DNA of 64,000 bases from Fimbriimonadaceae bacterium (GCA_024710805.1 JANJUB010000073.1:38713-102712); one strand, 5' to 3'; shown: positions 28,576 through 40,199, counted from the stretch's first letter. Notes: generated by a model not told the origin, from the letters alone. A program made the numbers and translations.

Positions 28576-31500
28576 CTATCGCGACGGTGGGTAGAGGAGC
28601 CCATCTCTCTCGACAACGCCGCCGGCTTCGAGGAGCTTCTCCAGCACGACGGAGGCTCTGGCGACGGCACTCGAGGTCGCACGTCGGAAGCCCAGCAAGG
28701 ACCACGTTTCCTTGGCCGCCTCCGACTCGGTGATGCCAAAGGATCTGCGAACCACCGACTTCAGTGCGGCCGCAACCTCGGCCTGGGTGACGTACTGCGT
28801 CTTCCGTTCATCGTCCGGCCGGTCGGTCCAGTCTCTAGGCAACCCCAGCTGAGCGATCACCAGATAGTAACCGTCCTCAACACGCTGTACCCCGTCCAAC
28901 TCGGCAATGATCGACTCAAACCACTGCCTGATGTTCGAGCCCACCCGACCGACTCCCATCGCTCCGCGCATTCGCGAGAGCAACAAATCATGATGGACCG
29001 GTCCTTCGGTGCGAATGATGTCGAAGGCATACGCCTTGAGCTCCTCGTGCGTTTCGGCGGTTCGGTGGGGTGCCGCATGGTACGGCCGCGTCAGGAACGA
29101 GTCGCGCGTCGGTGTTTCGACCTGCTCCACAAACTGCTCCTCGCTCGATGATCGATCGGGAAGGGGGTTGGCCTCGCTGGCCGAGATCGCGTCCTCGACC
29201 GCACCCAGTAGGCGGGCGATTTCGGCGTCGCGATCTTGCCACCAATCAGGCGACCAAATGCGATGCAGCCGCCAGCCCCGGTTCTCTAGGACTCGCTGTC
29301 GCAGTTTGTCGCGGTCGCGAGCGCTGCGAGCCGAATGGTAGGTCGCACCGTCGCACTCGATGCCGAGCGCGTATCGCCCTTGCTGGTGGGGATCGACCAC
29401 GCACAAGTCGATCCGATACCCTTCGCATCCCACCTGCGAATGCACCTCGTATCCCGCCCTCTCAAGCGCGTCGGCAACTTCAATTTCGAAGGGCGATTCC
29501 GGTCCGTCACCCTCTTCTTGGGGCACGTAGAGCAATCCGCGCTCGGCAAACTGGAGAAACGCCTTGAGCGCGGCTACGCCCGCCCGACCCGCATCCGCCC
29601 GAATGTCGTCTGCCCGAAGATTGCTGAATACTTCGCATCGTCGTCGAGCACGGGTAAAAAGAACGTTCAGCCGCCGCTCGCCGCCTTCCTGCAGGATTGG
29701 ACCGAACTGCTGGCGAATCACACCCGAAGCATCGCGACCGTAGGTGATGCTCACCATCACGACATCGCGTTCGTCACCTTGAACCGTTTCCAGGTTCTTC
29801 ACGGACAGCGGCTCGTGTGGATGGCGCGCCCGGAAGGCGTTGAACTCAGCAGGATGTATTCGCTCCAGCTTGGCAACCTCGTCGTAGATGAGGTCCGCTT
29901 GCGGTTTGTTCATCGCCGCAACCAGCAGGCTCTCCTCGGGGTGGTTCTTGATGTGCGCGAGAACCGCCTGAGCAACCGCCTCGGCTTCCTTCGGATTGAT
30001 GCGCTTACGAGTTCCGCTCTCGTAGACCGACTCCGCGCCATGACGAAACACCACCCCGATACGACGACCCTCCACTTCCACGGACGGACTTGGGAAGATG
30101 ACCAGTTGCTTGTCGTAGAACAGCTCATTCGAGGGCTGAATGAGGGAAGGGTGTACGCTTCGGTAGTGCCAGCGAAGCATGGGGCGGCGCTTTGAGTCCG
30201 TCGCGACGGCTCCCAGGAGGGACAGGATGCTCTCTAGCTTTCGCGCCTCCGCGCCGTACTCGTGCTCTTCGTCGACTTCTTCCTCGCCCTCGTCGGCCAG
30301 CACCCGATCGAAGAACGACGTTGGCGGCATCTGCTTCGTGTCCCCAACCACGATGCACTGCTTCGCCCGAGCAATCGCGCAGAGCGCATCTTCGGGACGC
30401 ACCTGCGAAGCCTCGTCGAAGATCACCATGTCGAACTCGGGCAGTTCAGGAGGAATGTGGATGGCCACCGAAAGCGGGCTCATCAGGAAAACCGGCTTAA
30501 TCCTCAGAACCGCCTCGCCCGCCCGCGCCATCGCCCAGCGGATCGGCTTGTGCTTGCGGGTAAGGCCGCATTGGAGCTTGAGGGTGGCCAAGTTGCCGGT
30601 CGCCGAACCGAACGAGGGTAGCCGGCGATGATGCTCTAATCGTACTCGCGCGCGGTTGTAGCGGAGCTTGAAGTCGTCGAGGCTCTGGAACTCAGCAATC
30701 GCCTGCTCGTGGGCATTCCGCTCGAAGTTGCGCAAGTCGGGCCGCTCTTGCATCGCGAACTTGACCACCCCCGCGAAGTAGCTCCGCTGGTAGGTGGTCG
30801 CGAGCCGGGACGAGGCAAGGGGCCAGCGGTCGCTGAGTTCGATCACCTCTGCGGGCACGACCTCGGCGGCCTGGCGACGCGATTCGCGGAAGGCGATGTA
30901 GTCCGATAGCCGCGGCAAGTTCTGCTGCCAGTTGCGCGTCCGCGTGAGAAGCTCGCTCAGGTTTGTCTGGGATAGCGTCGCGAAAGGATAGTCGAGGGTC
31001 TGGGCAAGGGCACGGACTTTCTCCACCGCTCCCGTCACCGATTGTTCGGCCTGCGCGACGGCTTCCATGACTTCCGGGAGCGGAGTCTTGCCGGCGAAGA
31101 AGTCGAGCAGGCCAGACGGCAGCGTGCCTTGCTCCACATCCTGCCGGAGCGACAGCACCCACTCGAGCAGAACCTCTAACACCTTAGGCTCCGAGTCTAC
31201 GCCCGCCCACTGCGTGCCGAAGAGCCGGTTCATCGTACCGTCGAGTTCTTTGAGTCGGGCATCGGCAGACTGGGCCTGCCGAACCTCCTCGATGAGGCTG
31301 AGTTGCCCCGCCGGATCTGCCGGAGCGGACTCGCTCAGCCACCCTCGAAGCGTGGTTCGCGCGCTGCGGAAGGCTCCCGAAAGGAACCGATACCAGCGCC
31401 CAGACCAGTCTTGGTACGCGACGGCGATCGCGCTCAGGTCCGCCGTCCATATCTCCGGTCGCACCTGGCTTCCCCGCGCGTGTCGAATCCGTTGACGCGT

Positions 31501-33300
31501 GTTCAGAGCCGCGATCGCCTCAAGGACGGCGGGGGTCTCCGCATGCCACGTCGCCGCTTTCAGGGCGACGCCATCGAGTTCGGGTGCGGCCTCGGCGCGC
31601 TCAGCACACCGCCGCAGCACCTGAATCCGGTCCAGCGTCGGTTCGACGTCCACTCGAAGTACATCACCCGCCGACTGCCACTGCGCGGCGGCTCGCTCCA
31701 AAGCCGCCATCGCCGCCGCCAGGTCCTGCTCCAAATCCATCCGCAGGGCAGGGTCGAGATACGCGATCTCCGATCCCCAGAAGGGATGCTCGATGGGCAC
31801 CCCTAGAGAGTGTAAGCGCGCTTCCAAAGCCGTCAATCTGGGCAGGGCACGATCGATGTCCGCAACGGTCTTCCCTTTCAGCGCCGCAAAGTCAATTCGG
31901 CCCTCACGATCCTCGGGAGTCTCCTTTGGGAGCCGCGCGAGCCTCCCCATGGCGACAAACGGCGTCGTGCCGAACGGCTCTAGCGGCTCATTGACCGCGC
32001 GACTGTACCGAGTTAGCAAGTCGCGCAGCTCGGTCAGCCGTTGGACACGTTCTTGTTCGTCGACCAGCTTCAGGTTCCGCGAGACCGTGCGGTTGATCTC
32101 GGCATAGAACGCCTTTCGGTTAGCACCCTTGTCGTGGAGGTCGAGGTAGACATCCTTCAGTCCCGCTTCGTCGAGCCTCCTAGTGACGACTTCGAGGGCC
32201 GCGCGCTTGGCGGAGACGAACAGCACCGTTTTGCCCGCCGCCACCGCCTCGGCGATGATGTTCGTGATGGTCTGCGACTTGCCGGTACCGGGAGGGCCCT
32301 CGACCACCATCGAATACCCTTCGGCGGCTCGCACCATGGCGATCGTCTGCGAGCTGTCGGCATCGTACACCTCGTGACACTCCGCGACGGGCCGAACGTC
32401 GTCCAGGTAGCAGTCTCCGAAGACCTCGGAGTCGGCAGAGGCATAGCCGCCGCCGAACATGGCGACGAGGTCGGGATTCTGCCAGGGCTTGCGTCCGTCC
32501 GGCCAGTTCTCGCCCCCGAGATCGATGTACATCGCGTACTTCTCGTAGCTGAAGAAGCCGAGGTGGACTTCGTCCATGTGGACGGCCCAATCGCGCCGAT
32601 CTCGGACCGTGGCGGCGACTTCGAGGAAGTAACTGGTGAGCGACTTCTCGTCATTCCACTCGGGGAGTCGGATATTGTGCTCGGCAAGCTTTGCCGAGAG
32701 CGGAAGATTCGTGCCGGGGTCGCCGCCCTCGTGCATCAAACGGACGCTGCCGTTGGCCAGGGTGATCAGCTTGACAGGAACGAACACGAGAGGCGCGCGA
32801 AAGGTCCGGTCGGAAGTCTCGCACCACTCGAGCGTGCCCAAGGTGAGGAACAGCGTGTTGATGCCGAGTTCTTCGCTCGCGAGGTTGGCTTCGCGCAGGA
32901 TCGTACGCAGCTTCGGCTGGAGCACCGACTCATACTCGGTCGTGTTCAGCTTGGTGTCGGTCTTGTCCGGGGAAAAGGCGGGCTGACCGAGAAAGCCCTC
33001 CAACTCGGCAATGGCCTCCTCGCGGTGCCTCGCCATGCTGATGTCGTCATCCGCACCGAGCAAATCAGGATTGCTCTGTGCCCCTTCTCTCAGCGGGTCG
33101 GGTTTGCCAACGAAGGAAAACCGCTTGCCCTCTTCAACCAGCAACGTGAAAAGAGCGGTTGACTCTTCGCCTTCGATAACGATGCTGAGCCGCTTCGACG
33201 GCCGGTAGTTCAACATCCGGTTGCGTAACGTCAAGTCGAGGAGCTTCTCGCGAAGCGCCTCGATTTGATTCCGAACGTATGCCTCAGTCGGAGGGGGCAT
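28576..33300 (-). CDS. DUF4011 / SF1 helicase / MTES_1575-Vsr-like nuclease / DUF3320 protein (Hhe-type defence architecture)
   Basis: EKLLDLTLRNRMLNY (DUF4011); VVEGPPGTGKSQTITNI and FDMVIFDEASQVRPEDALCAIARAKQCIVVGDTKQMPPT (helicase); RIDLCVVDPHQQGRYALGIECDGATYHSARSARDRDKLRQRVLENRGWRLHRIWSPDWW (nuclease). Confidence 0.9.
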   Translation of the reverse strand: MPPPTEAYVRNQIEALREKLLDLTLRNRMLNYRPSKRLSIVIEGEESTALFTLLVEEGKRFSFVGKPDPLREGAQSNPDLLGADDDISMARHREEAIAELEGFLGQPAFSPDKTDTKLNTTEYESVLQPKLRTILREANLASEELGINTLFLTLGTLEWCETSDRTFRAPLVFVPVKLITLANGSVRLMHEGGDPGTNLPLSAKLAEHNIRLPEWNDEKSLTSYFLEVAATVRDRRDWAVHMDEVHLGFFSYEKYAMYIDLGGENWPDGRKPWQNPDLVAMFGGGYASADSEVFGDCYLDDVRPVAECHEVYDADSSQTIAMVRAAEGYSMVVEGPPGTGKSQTITNIIAEAVAAGKTVLFVSAKRAALEVVTRRLDEAGLKDVYLDLHDKGANRKAFYAEINRTVSRNLKLVDEQERVQRLTELRDLLTRYSRAVNEPLEPFGTTPFVAMGRLARLPKETPEDREGRIDFAALKGKTVADIDRALPRLTALEARLHSLGVPIEHPFWGSEIAYLDPALRMDLEQDLAAAMAALERAAAQWQSAGDVLRVDVEPTLDRIQVLRRCAERAEAAPELDGVALKAATWHAETPAVLEAIAALNTRQRIRHARGSQVRPEIWTADLSAIAVAYQDWSGRWYRFLSGAFRSARTTLRGWLSESAPADPAGQLSLIEEVRQAQSADARLKELDGTMNRLFGTQWAGVDSEPKVLEVLLEWVLSLRQDVEQGTLPSGLLDFFAGKTPLPEVMEAVAQAEQSVTGAVEKVRALAQTLDYPFATLSQTNLSELLTRTRNWQQNLPRLSDYIAFRESRRQAAEVVPAEVIELSDRWPLASSRLATTYQRSYFAGVVKFAMQERPDLRNFERNAHEQAIAEFQSLDDFKLRYNRARVRLEHHRRLPSFGSATGNLATLKLQCGLTRKHKPIRWAMARAGEAVLRIKPVFLMSPLSVAIHIPPELPEFDMVIFDEASQVRPEDALCAIARAKQCIVVGDTKQMPPTSFFDRVLADEGEEEVDEEHEYGAEARKLESILSLLGAVATDSKRRPMLRWHYRSVHPSLIQPSNELFYDKQLVIFPSPSVEVEGRRIGVVFRHGAESVYESGTRKRINPKEAEAVAQAVLAHIKNHPEESLLVAAMNKPQADLIYDEVAKLERIHPAEFNAFRARHPHEPLSVKNLETVQGDERDVVMVSITYGRDASGVIRQQFGPILQEGGERRLNVLFTRARRRCEVFSNLRADDIRADAGRAGVAALKAFLQFAERGLLYVPQEEGDGPESPFEIEVADALERAGYEVHSQVGCEGYRIDLCVVDPHQQGRYALGIECDGATYHSARSARDRDKLRQRVLENRGWRLHRIWSPDWWQDRDAEIARLLGAVEDAISASEANPLPDRSSSEEQFVEQVETPTRDSFLTRPYHAAPHRTAETHEELKAYAFDIIRTEGPVHHDLLLSRMRGAMGVGRVGSNIRQWFESIIAELDGVQRVEDGYYLVIAQLGLPRDWTDRPDDERKTQYVTQAEVAAALKSVVRRSFGITESEAAKETWSLLGFRRATSSAVARASVVLEKLLEAGGVVERDGLLYPPSR

Positions 33301-33324
33301 GCTTCAGTCTATCAGGAAATGAAA

Positions 33325-33353
33325 AGCGGGCCGGTCCACTGGACCGGCCCGCT
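33325..33353 (-). terminator. Strong hairpin terminator downstream of rplE
   Basis: AGCGGGCCGGTCCA-C-TGGACCGGCCCGCT perfect inverted repeat, followed on the minus strand by TTTCATTT. Confidence 0.8.
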
Positions 33354-33375
33354 CAGAGAGTCTACGAGTCGCGCC

Positions 33376-33957
33376 TTACTTGTCGCGGAGCGGCATGCCC
33401 ATCGACTTCAAGAACACGCGCGCTTCATCGTCGGTCTTCGCCGTCGTGCAGATGACGATGTCCATACCGCGGATGCGGTCGAACGTGTCATAGGGGATTT
33501 CGGGGAACACCAACTGCTCCTTCAGACCCAACGCGTAGTTACCGCGGCCATCGAACGAGTTCGGCGAAAGGCCCTGGAAGTCTCGAATACGCGGCAGAAC
33601 GACCGTCGCCAGCTTGTCCAAGAAGTGCATCGCGCGATCGCCGCGGAGGGTGACCTTGCAGCCGATCTTCATACCCTCGCGGAGTTTGAAGTTCGAGATC
33701 GCTTTGCGGGAGACGGTCGCCACCGGCTTCTGACCGGAGATCAGCGTAAGGTCGCGGATCGAGTTCTCGAGGTGCTTCTCGTCGATGCCGGTGCCCATGT
33801 TGATGACGATTTTCTCCAAGCGCGGTGCCTGCATCACCGACGTGTACTTGAAGTCCTCCATCAGTTTGGGGAGAACCGTTTCCTTGTAAACCTTCTTGAG
33901 ACGGGGCGAAGGCAGCGTGCCAGTCACCGTCGGTGCGTTTTTATCTTTCCTAGCCAT
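33376..33957 (-). CDS. rplE: 50S ribosomal protein L5
   Basis: Family match and operon position. Confidence 0.96.
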   Translation of the reverse strand: MARKDKNAPTVTGTLPSPRLKKVYKETVLPKLMEDFKYTSVMQAPRLEKIVINMGTGIDEKHLENSIRDLTLISGQKPVATVSRKAISNFKLREGMKIGCKVTLRGDRAMHFLDKLATVVLPRIRDFQGLSPNSFDGRGNYALGLKEQLVFPEIPYDTFDRIRGMDIVICTTAKTDDEARVFLKSMGMPLRDK

Positions 33958-34015
33958 GTTGTTTTCTCGTTTCGGCAGCCTGATTACCGACCAGGCCTAT
34001 GGGAAGTGGGGTTGA

Positions 34016-34426
34016 TTACCCCTTGTTGATTGCTTCGACGTCGGGGAGATTCTCGCCGCTCTTCTTTGCGTAGCGGACGAGTTTGTCGTCGACCTTCTTG
34101 CGGCCCACGCGAGAGGGCTCGCCCGTCTTCGGATCCAGCACCATCACGTTGCTCACGTGGATGGGCACCGGGATTCGAACCCGAGCCGAACGCTCGCCCT
34201 GATAGCGCGCCTTACGATGCTTGATCGCCGCGTTCAGGGGCAAGAACTCCTCGGGATTCTCCGGGTTCTCCTGAAGCACCAAAACCTTCTGCTCCTTGGG
34301 AGCGACGACGGCGACCACGCCGATCTGGCCCTTGTCCTTGCCGGCGATGATCATTACCTTGTCGCCCTTTCGGACTTTCAGTTTGATGTGTTGCTTCTGT
34401 TGCTTAAGTTCAGCTTTGGTAGGCAT
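34016..34426 (-). CDS. rplX: 50S ribosomal protein L24
   Basis: KVRKGDKVMIIAGKDKGQIGVV; NVMVLDPKTGEPSRVGRK. Confidence 0.94.
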   Translation of the reverse strand: MPTKAELKQQKQHIKLKVRKGDKVMIIAGKDKGQIGVVAVVAPKEQKVLVLQENPENPEEFLPLNAAIKHRKARYQGERSARVRIPVPIHVSNVMVLDPKTGEPSRVGRKKVDDKLVRYAKKSGENLPDVEAINKG

Positions 34427-34430
34427 GTTG

Positions 34431-34814
34431 TTAGACCACCTCAGGGGCCAGCGACACGATCTTCATGAAGTTCTTGTCGCGCAGTTCGCGGGCCACGGGG
34501 CCAAAGACGCGGGTGCCGCGAGGATCGTACTCTGCATCCTTCGGCTTCTTGGTGACGAGCACACAAGCGTTGTCGTCGAATCGGACGGTGCTGCCGTCGC
34601 TCCGGCGGGTCATCCGCTTCGTGCGGACGATCACGGCCTGGATAACGTCACCTTTCTTGACCGGCATGTTCGGGGTGGCAACCTTGACCGAAGCGACGAT
34701 GATGTCGCCAACTCGGCCATAGCGCGGCTGCGAGCCCTTGAGTACACGGATGCACATGACATTCCGGGCACCGGAGTTGTCGGCCACTTTCAGTCTCGTA
34801 AACTGTTGAATCAT
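34431..34814 (-). CDS. rplN: 50S ribosomal protein L14
   Basis: [25 protein letters not shown]. Confidence 0.97.
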   Translation of the reverse strand: MIQQFTRLKVADNSGARNVMCIRVLKGSQPRYGRVGDIIVASVKVATPNMPVKKGDVIQAVIVRTKRMTRRSDGSTVRFDDNACVLVTKKPKDAEYDPRGTRVFGPVARELRDKNFMKIVSLAPEVV

Positions 34815-34871
34815 TGCTATGCGTTCCTTCGTTCAATGGCGGATGGAGGAGTGCGCCTCCACCCGGCCGGA

Positions 34872-35147
34872 TTACTTCACCTTTTCGATGATGCGGATGA
34901 CTCGCCAGCGCTTGTCCTTGCTGAGCGGACGAGTCTCCATGATCTCGACGGTATCGCCGATGTCGCAGCTGAGTTCGTCGTGCGCCTTCAGCTTGTTCGT
35001 TCGGATGAGGACCTTGCTATACAGCGCGTGCTGTACGCGGCGCTCGATCTTCACGACCACCGTCTTCTCCATCTTGTTCGAGGTCACCAGACCGACGCGG
35101 ACCTTTCGGCCCGCTCGCTCGGCGGCGTTGTTCTCAGTGGCAGCCAT
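34872..35147 (-). CDS. rpsQ: 30S ribosomal protein S17
   Basis: [27 protein letters not shown]. Confidence 0.95.
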   Translation of the reverse strand: MAATENNAAERAGRKVRVGLVTSNKMEKTVVVKIERRVQHALYSKVLIRTNKLKAHDELSCDIGDTVEIMETRPLSKDKRWRVIRIIEKVK

Positions 35148-35353
35148 TACGCTTGACCTCCCTTCTTCTCGGTGATGAGGGTGTGGATCCGGGCGATGTT
35201 GTGTCGCCGGATCTTGAGGCTCGCCGTGTCGGTCATCTGTCGGAAGACCAGGTCACGGCGCGCTTTGTACAGCGACGCCTTCTCTTGTAGGAGCATCTCT
35301 TCCAGCTCAGGCACCGACTTCTCGCGGAGTTCTTTCGATTTCAGGTTCTTCAT
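35147..35353 (-). CDS. rpmC: 50S ribosomal protein L29
   Basis: [40 protein letters not shown] overlap with rpsQ. Confidence 0.92.
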   Translation of the reverse strand: MKNLKSKELREKSVPELEEMLLQEKASLYKARRDLVFRQMTDTASLKIRRHNIARIHTLITEKKGGQA

Positions 35354-35358
35354 AAGCG

Positions 35359-35806
35359 TTAGGCCTCCGTCCCCGTGCTGGCCGCAAGTGCGGCGGCAGC
35401 TTCGGCTTCGAGCTCGGCCTTGGTCACGAACCGACACTTGATCGGTAGTTTGTGCATGGCAAGTCGCATGGCTTCCTTCGCCACATCGACCGGAACGCCA
35501 TTCATTTCGAACATCACGCGGCCCGGCTTGACGACGGCGACCCAGCCCTCGACGCCCGCCTTACCCTTACCCATGCGCTGCTCGAGCGGCTTCTTGGTGA
35601 AGGGCTTGTCGGGGAAGATGCGAATCCACACCTTTCCGCCACGCTTGATGTGGCGGGTCATGGCGATACGAGCAGACTCGATCTGTCGGCTGGTGATCCA
35701 GGCGGCGTCCATCGAGACGAGCCCATATTCACCGAAGGCCACCGTGTTGCCACGGGTCGCCTTGCCGGCACGACGTCCGCGATGCTGTTTGCGGAACTTG
35801 GTTCGC

Positions 35807-35814
<8 letters not shown>
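35359..35814 (-). CDS. rplP: 50S ribosomal protein L16
   Basis: [32 protein letters not shown]. Confidence 0.96.
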
Positions 35815-36517
<703 letters not shown>

Positions 36518-37117
36518 TTAAGCTCCCTTCTCCTCTTCGTTGGCTTCCACCGCCGGCTCTTCGGCCGGTGCTTCGGCAACCGTTTCTGGCTCAGCCGGAG
36601 TCTCTTCCGGGGTGGCCTCGACTACTTCTTCGACGACAGGCGTCTCGACAACTTCCTCGACCACCGGAGCGGCGGCCACGGCTTCCTCAGCCTTCTCTTC
36701 CGCCTTCTTCTTGCCCTTCTTGGGTGCGGCAAAGGTCGGTCGCGGCTTGGCCTTCGTGCCGTGCGGCTTGACGGCGCCAGCCGGTTCGAACTCTTCGACA
36801 ATCACGGTGATGTGGCTCGTCTTCTTGAGAATACGGTTGCCCCGGCCCATGGCGCGAGGCATCATTCGCTTCATGCTTGGACCCTCATCGACCATGATTC
36901 GCGCGATCCGCAGATTCTCAGGATCGACTCCGTGATTCTCACGGGCGTTGGCCATGGCGCTGATGAGCACCTTTCGAAGCGCTTGCGCACTCTTGCTCGT
37001 GTGATATCGGAGCTCAGCGACGCACTGGGCGGCGGGTTTCCCGTTCACCTCGTCGGCCACGATCCGAACCTTGCGCGGTTGGACCCGGATGTATTTGGCT
37101 ACAGCTTGTACTTGCAT
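36518..37117 (-). CDS. rplV: 50S ribosomal protein L22 with long acidic low-complexity C-terminal extension
   Basis: L22 core to about residue 115, then [39 protein letters not shown]... Confidence 0.95.
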   Translation of the reverse strand: MQVQAVAKYIRVQPRKVRIVADEVNGKPAAQCVAELRYHTSKSAQALRKVLISAMANARENHGVDPENLRIARIMVDEGPSMKRMMPRAMGRGNRILKKTSHITVIVEEFEPAGAVKPHGTKAKPRPTFAAPKKGKKKAEEKAEEAVAAAPVVEEVVETPVVEEVVEATPEETPAEPETVAEAPAEEPAVEANEEEKGA

Positions 37118-37135
37118 CTTTCCTTACCAACCGCC

Positions 37136-37423
37136 TTAGCGGATCTTGGTCCCCCGTTCCGGAAGCGATCCTCCGTGGCCTCGGTACGTTCGCGTCGGTG
37201 CGAACTCGCCCAACTTGTGGCCGATCATATTCTCGGTGACGAACACCGGAACGTGCTTTCGACCGTCGTGAACCGCAAAGGTGTGACCCACGAAGTCAGG
37301 GGTGATGGTCGAACGTCGCGACCACGTCTTGATCAGTTTCTTCTCACCGGATACATTCATGGTGAGCACCTTCTTCATCAGGTGATCGTCCACGAAGAAC
37401 CCTTTCTTTAAGCTTCTTGCCAT
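37136..37423 (-). CDS. rpsS: 30S ribosomal protein S19
   Basis: [60 protein letters not shown]. Confidence 0.97.
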   Translation of the reverse strand: MARSLKKGFFVDDHLMKKVLTMNVSGEKKLIKTWSRRSTITPDFVGHTFAVHDGRKHVPVFVTENMIGHKLGEFAPTRTYRGHGGSLPERGTKIR

Positions 37424-37476
37424 TTGTCTCCTGTGTTAACCATCGCCCTTGCGGGCGGGCAGTGCACTACGTGCGA

Positions 37477-38310
37477 TTACTTCTTCGACCTCCGTCGAAC
37501 AATGAACTTGTCGGTGCGCTTGTTCTTTCGAGTTCGCTCACCCAGAGCCTTATTGCCCCAGCGATCGACGGGGCCCTTCTTACGGCCAACCGGCGACTTC
37601 GCTTCACCACCACCATGGGGGTGATCGCGCGGGGACTTGACGACACCACGGACGTGCGGCTTGCGGCCCAGTCCTCGGTTCTTACCAGCCTTACCGATCG
37701 ATTCGTTCTCGTGCTCGGCGTTGCCGACTTCACCCACGGTGGCGCGGCAGGTGGCGTGCACCATCCGCATCTCGCCGCTGGGCAAGCGAAGCGTGACATA
37801 AAGCCCTTCCTTCGCCATCACCTGGGCAGCTGCGCCCGCGGATCGGACGATCTGGCCGCCACGGCCCGGGTTCAGCTCGATGTTGTGAACGAGCGTACCG
37901 AGAGGGATGTTGCGAAGTTCGAGCGTGTGGCCCGGGAGGATGTCGGCACCCTCGCCGCTGCGCACCACGGTGCCCACCGCCAAGTTCTTCGGCGCGAGGA
38001 TGTACCGCTTCTCGCCGTCCATGTAGTGGAGCAGCGCAATGCGACAGGTGCGGTTCGGATCGTATTCGATCGCGGCGACCTTGGCATCGATGCCATCCTT
38101 GTTCCGCTTGAAGTCGACCATTCGGTAGCGCTGCTTGTTGCCGCCACCCCGGTTGAACGACGTGATGCGTCCGGTACCGTTGCGGCCGCCACTCTTGCTA
38201 ATCGAAGAGGTCAGCTTCTTTTCAGGCTTGCCTTTGGTGACTTCGGCGTACGTCGAGGCGACCTTAAAACGGCGCCCCGGCGAAGTCGGTTTCATACGCT
38301 TGACTGGCAT
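37477..38310 (-). CDS. rplB: 50S ribosomal protein L2
   Basis: [37 protein letters not shown]. Confidence 0.97.
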   Translation of the reverse strand: MPVKRMKPTSPGRRFKVASTYAEVTKGKPEKKLTSSISKSGGRNGTGRITSFNRGGGNKQRYRMVDFKRNKDGIDAKVAAIEYDPNRTCRIALLHYMDGEKRYILAPKNLAVGTVVRSGEGADILPGHTLELRNIPLGTLVHNIELNPGRGGQIVRSAGAAAQVMAKEGLYVTLRLPSGEMRMVHATCRATVGEVGNAEHENESIGKAGKNRGLGRKPHVRGVVKSPRDHPHGGGEAKSPVGRKKGPVDRWGNKALGERTRKNKRTDKFIVRRRSKK

Positions 38311-38311
38311 C

Positions 38312-38662
38312 TTAGACTCCGTAATCCTCTAGCAACTGGCCCTTGGCGAGCGTGATGATGGCCTTCTTGCGTGCGGCTCGATAGCCGGTTCGCGCGCCCA
38401 CACGCCGCTTCTTGGCAGCCATGTTGATCGTGCGGACGGTCTCGACGGCGATCTTCTCGTCGTCCTTCTTGCCCGCGTTGTAAATCTCCTCGATGGCCCG
38501 CTTGATCTCGATCTTGTTGGCATCCGGAGCGACGATGAACGTGTACTTTCGCTGAAGATCCTTTTCGTCGCGGATTCGGGGGTCGCCATAAGAGGCGGAT
38601 ACCGACCGCTCGGTGATGTGGGGCTTCAAAATGATGTCGTAGCAGCTCTTCACTTCGCCCAT
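38312..38662 (-). CDS. rplW: 50S ribosomal protein L23
   Basis: [37 protein letters not shown]. Confidence 0.94.
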   Translation of the reverse strand: MGEVKSCYDIILKPHITERSVSASYGDPRIRDEKDLQRKYTFIVAPDANKIEIKRAIEEIYNAGKKDDEKIAVETVRTINMAAKKRRVGARTGYRAARKKAIITLAKGQLLEDYGV

Positions 38663-39309
38663 ACCTCCTCGATCTGCTTAAGCGCGTCCTGGGCGACCAC
38701 GATCTTGTGGGCAACCGCAAGGTCACGCGCGGAGAATACGTCGGTTTTCACTTCGGCACTCGTGCTCGGGGCGGTCTTCACCACCACGTTAGGCAGATTG
38801 CGGAAGCTCCGGTAAGTCTTCTCGTCGATGGCGGGGATGATGACGAGCACCCGCTTCGCTTCGGCGACACCAAACGCGGCGAGGAACGCGGTTGCGTCCT
38901 TCGTCTTCGGCGCGGCGAACACGATCTGATCGACAACCTGAACGTCACCCGACTCGATCTTGGCGTTCAGCACACCAAGGATCGCGGCGCGGCGCTCCTT
39001 CTTGTTGACCTTCTTATCGTAGTCGCGAGGCTTGACCGCGAGGGCCATGCCGCCGTGGGTGAAGTGCGGAGCGCGGATCGTTCCCTGTCGGGCGTTACCG
39101 GTCTTCTTCTGCTTGTACGGCTTTCGGCCACCACCGCGAACTTCCGACCGCGTCTTGGCACTCTGCGTACCCTGGCGCGAGTTGGCTTCCTCAGCGACGA
39201 CGGTTCGATGGACGACCGACTGATCCGGCTTTGCCGCCAAGATCGCTTCGCTGAGCTTGTGCGTGCCGACCTTCTTGCCGGCTGTGCTCTTGATTTCGAG
39301 ATTTGCCAT
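38650..39309 (-). CDS. rplD: 50S ribosomal protein L4
   Basis: RQGTQSAKTRSEVRGGGRKPYKQKKTGNARQGTIRAPHFTHGGMA. Confidence 0.96.
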   Translation of the reverse strand: MANLEIKSTAGKKVGTHKLSEAILAAKPDQSVVHRTVVAEEANSRQGTQSAKTRSEVRGGGRKPYKQKKTGNARQGTIRAPHFTHGGMALAVKPRDYDKKVNKKERRAAILGVLNAKIESGDVQVVDQIVFAAPKTKDATAFLAAFGVAEAKRVLVIIPAIDEKTYRSFRNLPNVVVKTAPSTSAEVKTDVFSARDLAVAHKIVVAQDALKQIEEVWAK

Positions 39310-39311
39310 GG

Positions 39312-39938
39312 TTACCTGACCGCCTTGTTGATGGTCACGAGGGCGCCGTTCGGGCCCGGGACGCTACCCGTCACCAGGATGAGCCCGCGCTCGACGTCGA
39401 CTTGGAACACTTGCATTCCCTTCTGAGTGACGCGGTCGGTACCCATTCGGCCCGGCTTCTTGGTGCCCTTGAAGACGCGCTGGGGACCGGTCGCACCGCT
39501 GGAGAGCGGTCGGCGGTGCGTCATATAGCCGTGGGTCATGTGCTGACCCCTAAAGTGGTATCGCTTCACGCCGCCGGCGAAGCCGCGACCCTTGCTGATT
39601 CCCGTCACCGTGATCTCTTCACCAGGGGCAAAGATGTCGGCGGTGATCTCTTGGCCAAGCTCCACGCCGTCGACGGCGTCGACTCGGAACTCGCGCAACG
39701 TGCGCAGATTCTTGTTCACGTTGGCTTTCTTCAGGTGGCCGTACTTCGGGAAGGTGAGTTGCTTCTCCTTCACGTCGCCATAGCCAACCTGGACAGCGGC
39801 ATATCCGTCACGCTCGATCGTCTTGATCTGCGTAACGTACACCGGCCCCGCCTGGATGACGGTCACCGGCACCATTTTTCCCTCTTCGGTGAAGAGGTGG
39901 GTCATTCCTATCTTAGTTCCGAGGATTCCCGGCAGCAT
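39312..39938 (-). CDS. rplC: 50S ribosomal protein L3
   Basis: GILGTKIGMTHLFTEEGKMVPVTVIQAGP; GRGFAGGVKRYHFRGQHMTHG. Confidence 0.96.
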   Translation of the reverse strand: MLPGILGTKIGMTHLFTEEGKMVPVTVIQAGPVYVTQIKTIERDGYAAVQVGYGDVKEKQLTFPKYGHLKKANVNKNLRTLREFRVDAVDGVELGQEITADIFAPGEEITVTGISKGRGFAGGVKRYHFRGQHMTHGYMTHRRPLSSGATGPQRVFKGTKKPGRMGTDRVTQKGMQVFQVDVERGLILVTGSVPGPNGALVTINKAVR

Positions 39939-40176
39939 TCAACACTCCTTGCTGCATTCGCATTGCGAACACATGAGATTTCTATCGTTTCAGCTTCGCG
40001 CGCTCTCGAACGGATCGGGTGCCGTTGCCCAACGTGGGGGCGGCGCCGTTCGCAGCTATGAAGCCGTCGATGAGCCCTGGCATGCCAAGGCCAGCGAATA
40101 TGATACCCGCGAGGGACACTGAAGTCAAGGGGTGCGCGGAATGGCTCGGATTGGTTCGGATTGTCCGGGTCTGAGC

Positions 40177-40199
40177 GACGGGCCCCGCGCGCCTCTTGG
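40177..40199. repeat. Partial copy of the dispersed hairpin element
   Basis: gacgggccccgcgcgcctcttgg, 21/23 identical to gacggcccccgcgcgcctcgtgg. Confidence 0.45.

Noticed and set aside
34160-34230. tRNA-like T-arm string GGGATTCGAACCCG
   Set aside because: Lies inside rplX coding sequence and no acceptor or anticodon arms could be paired around it.
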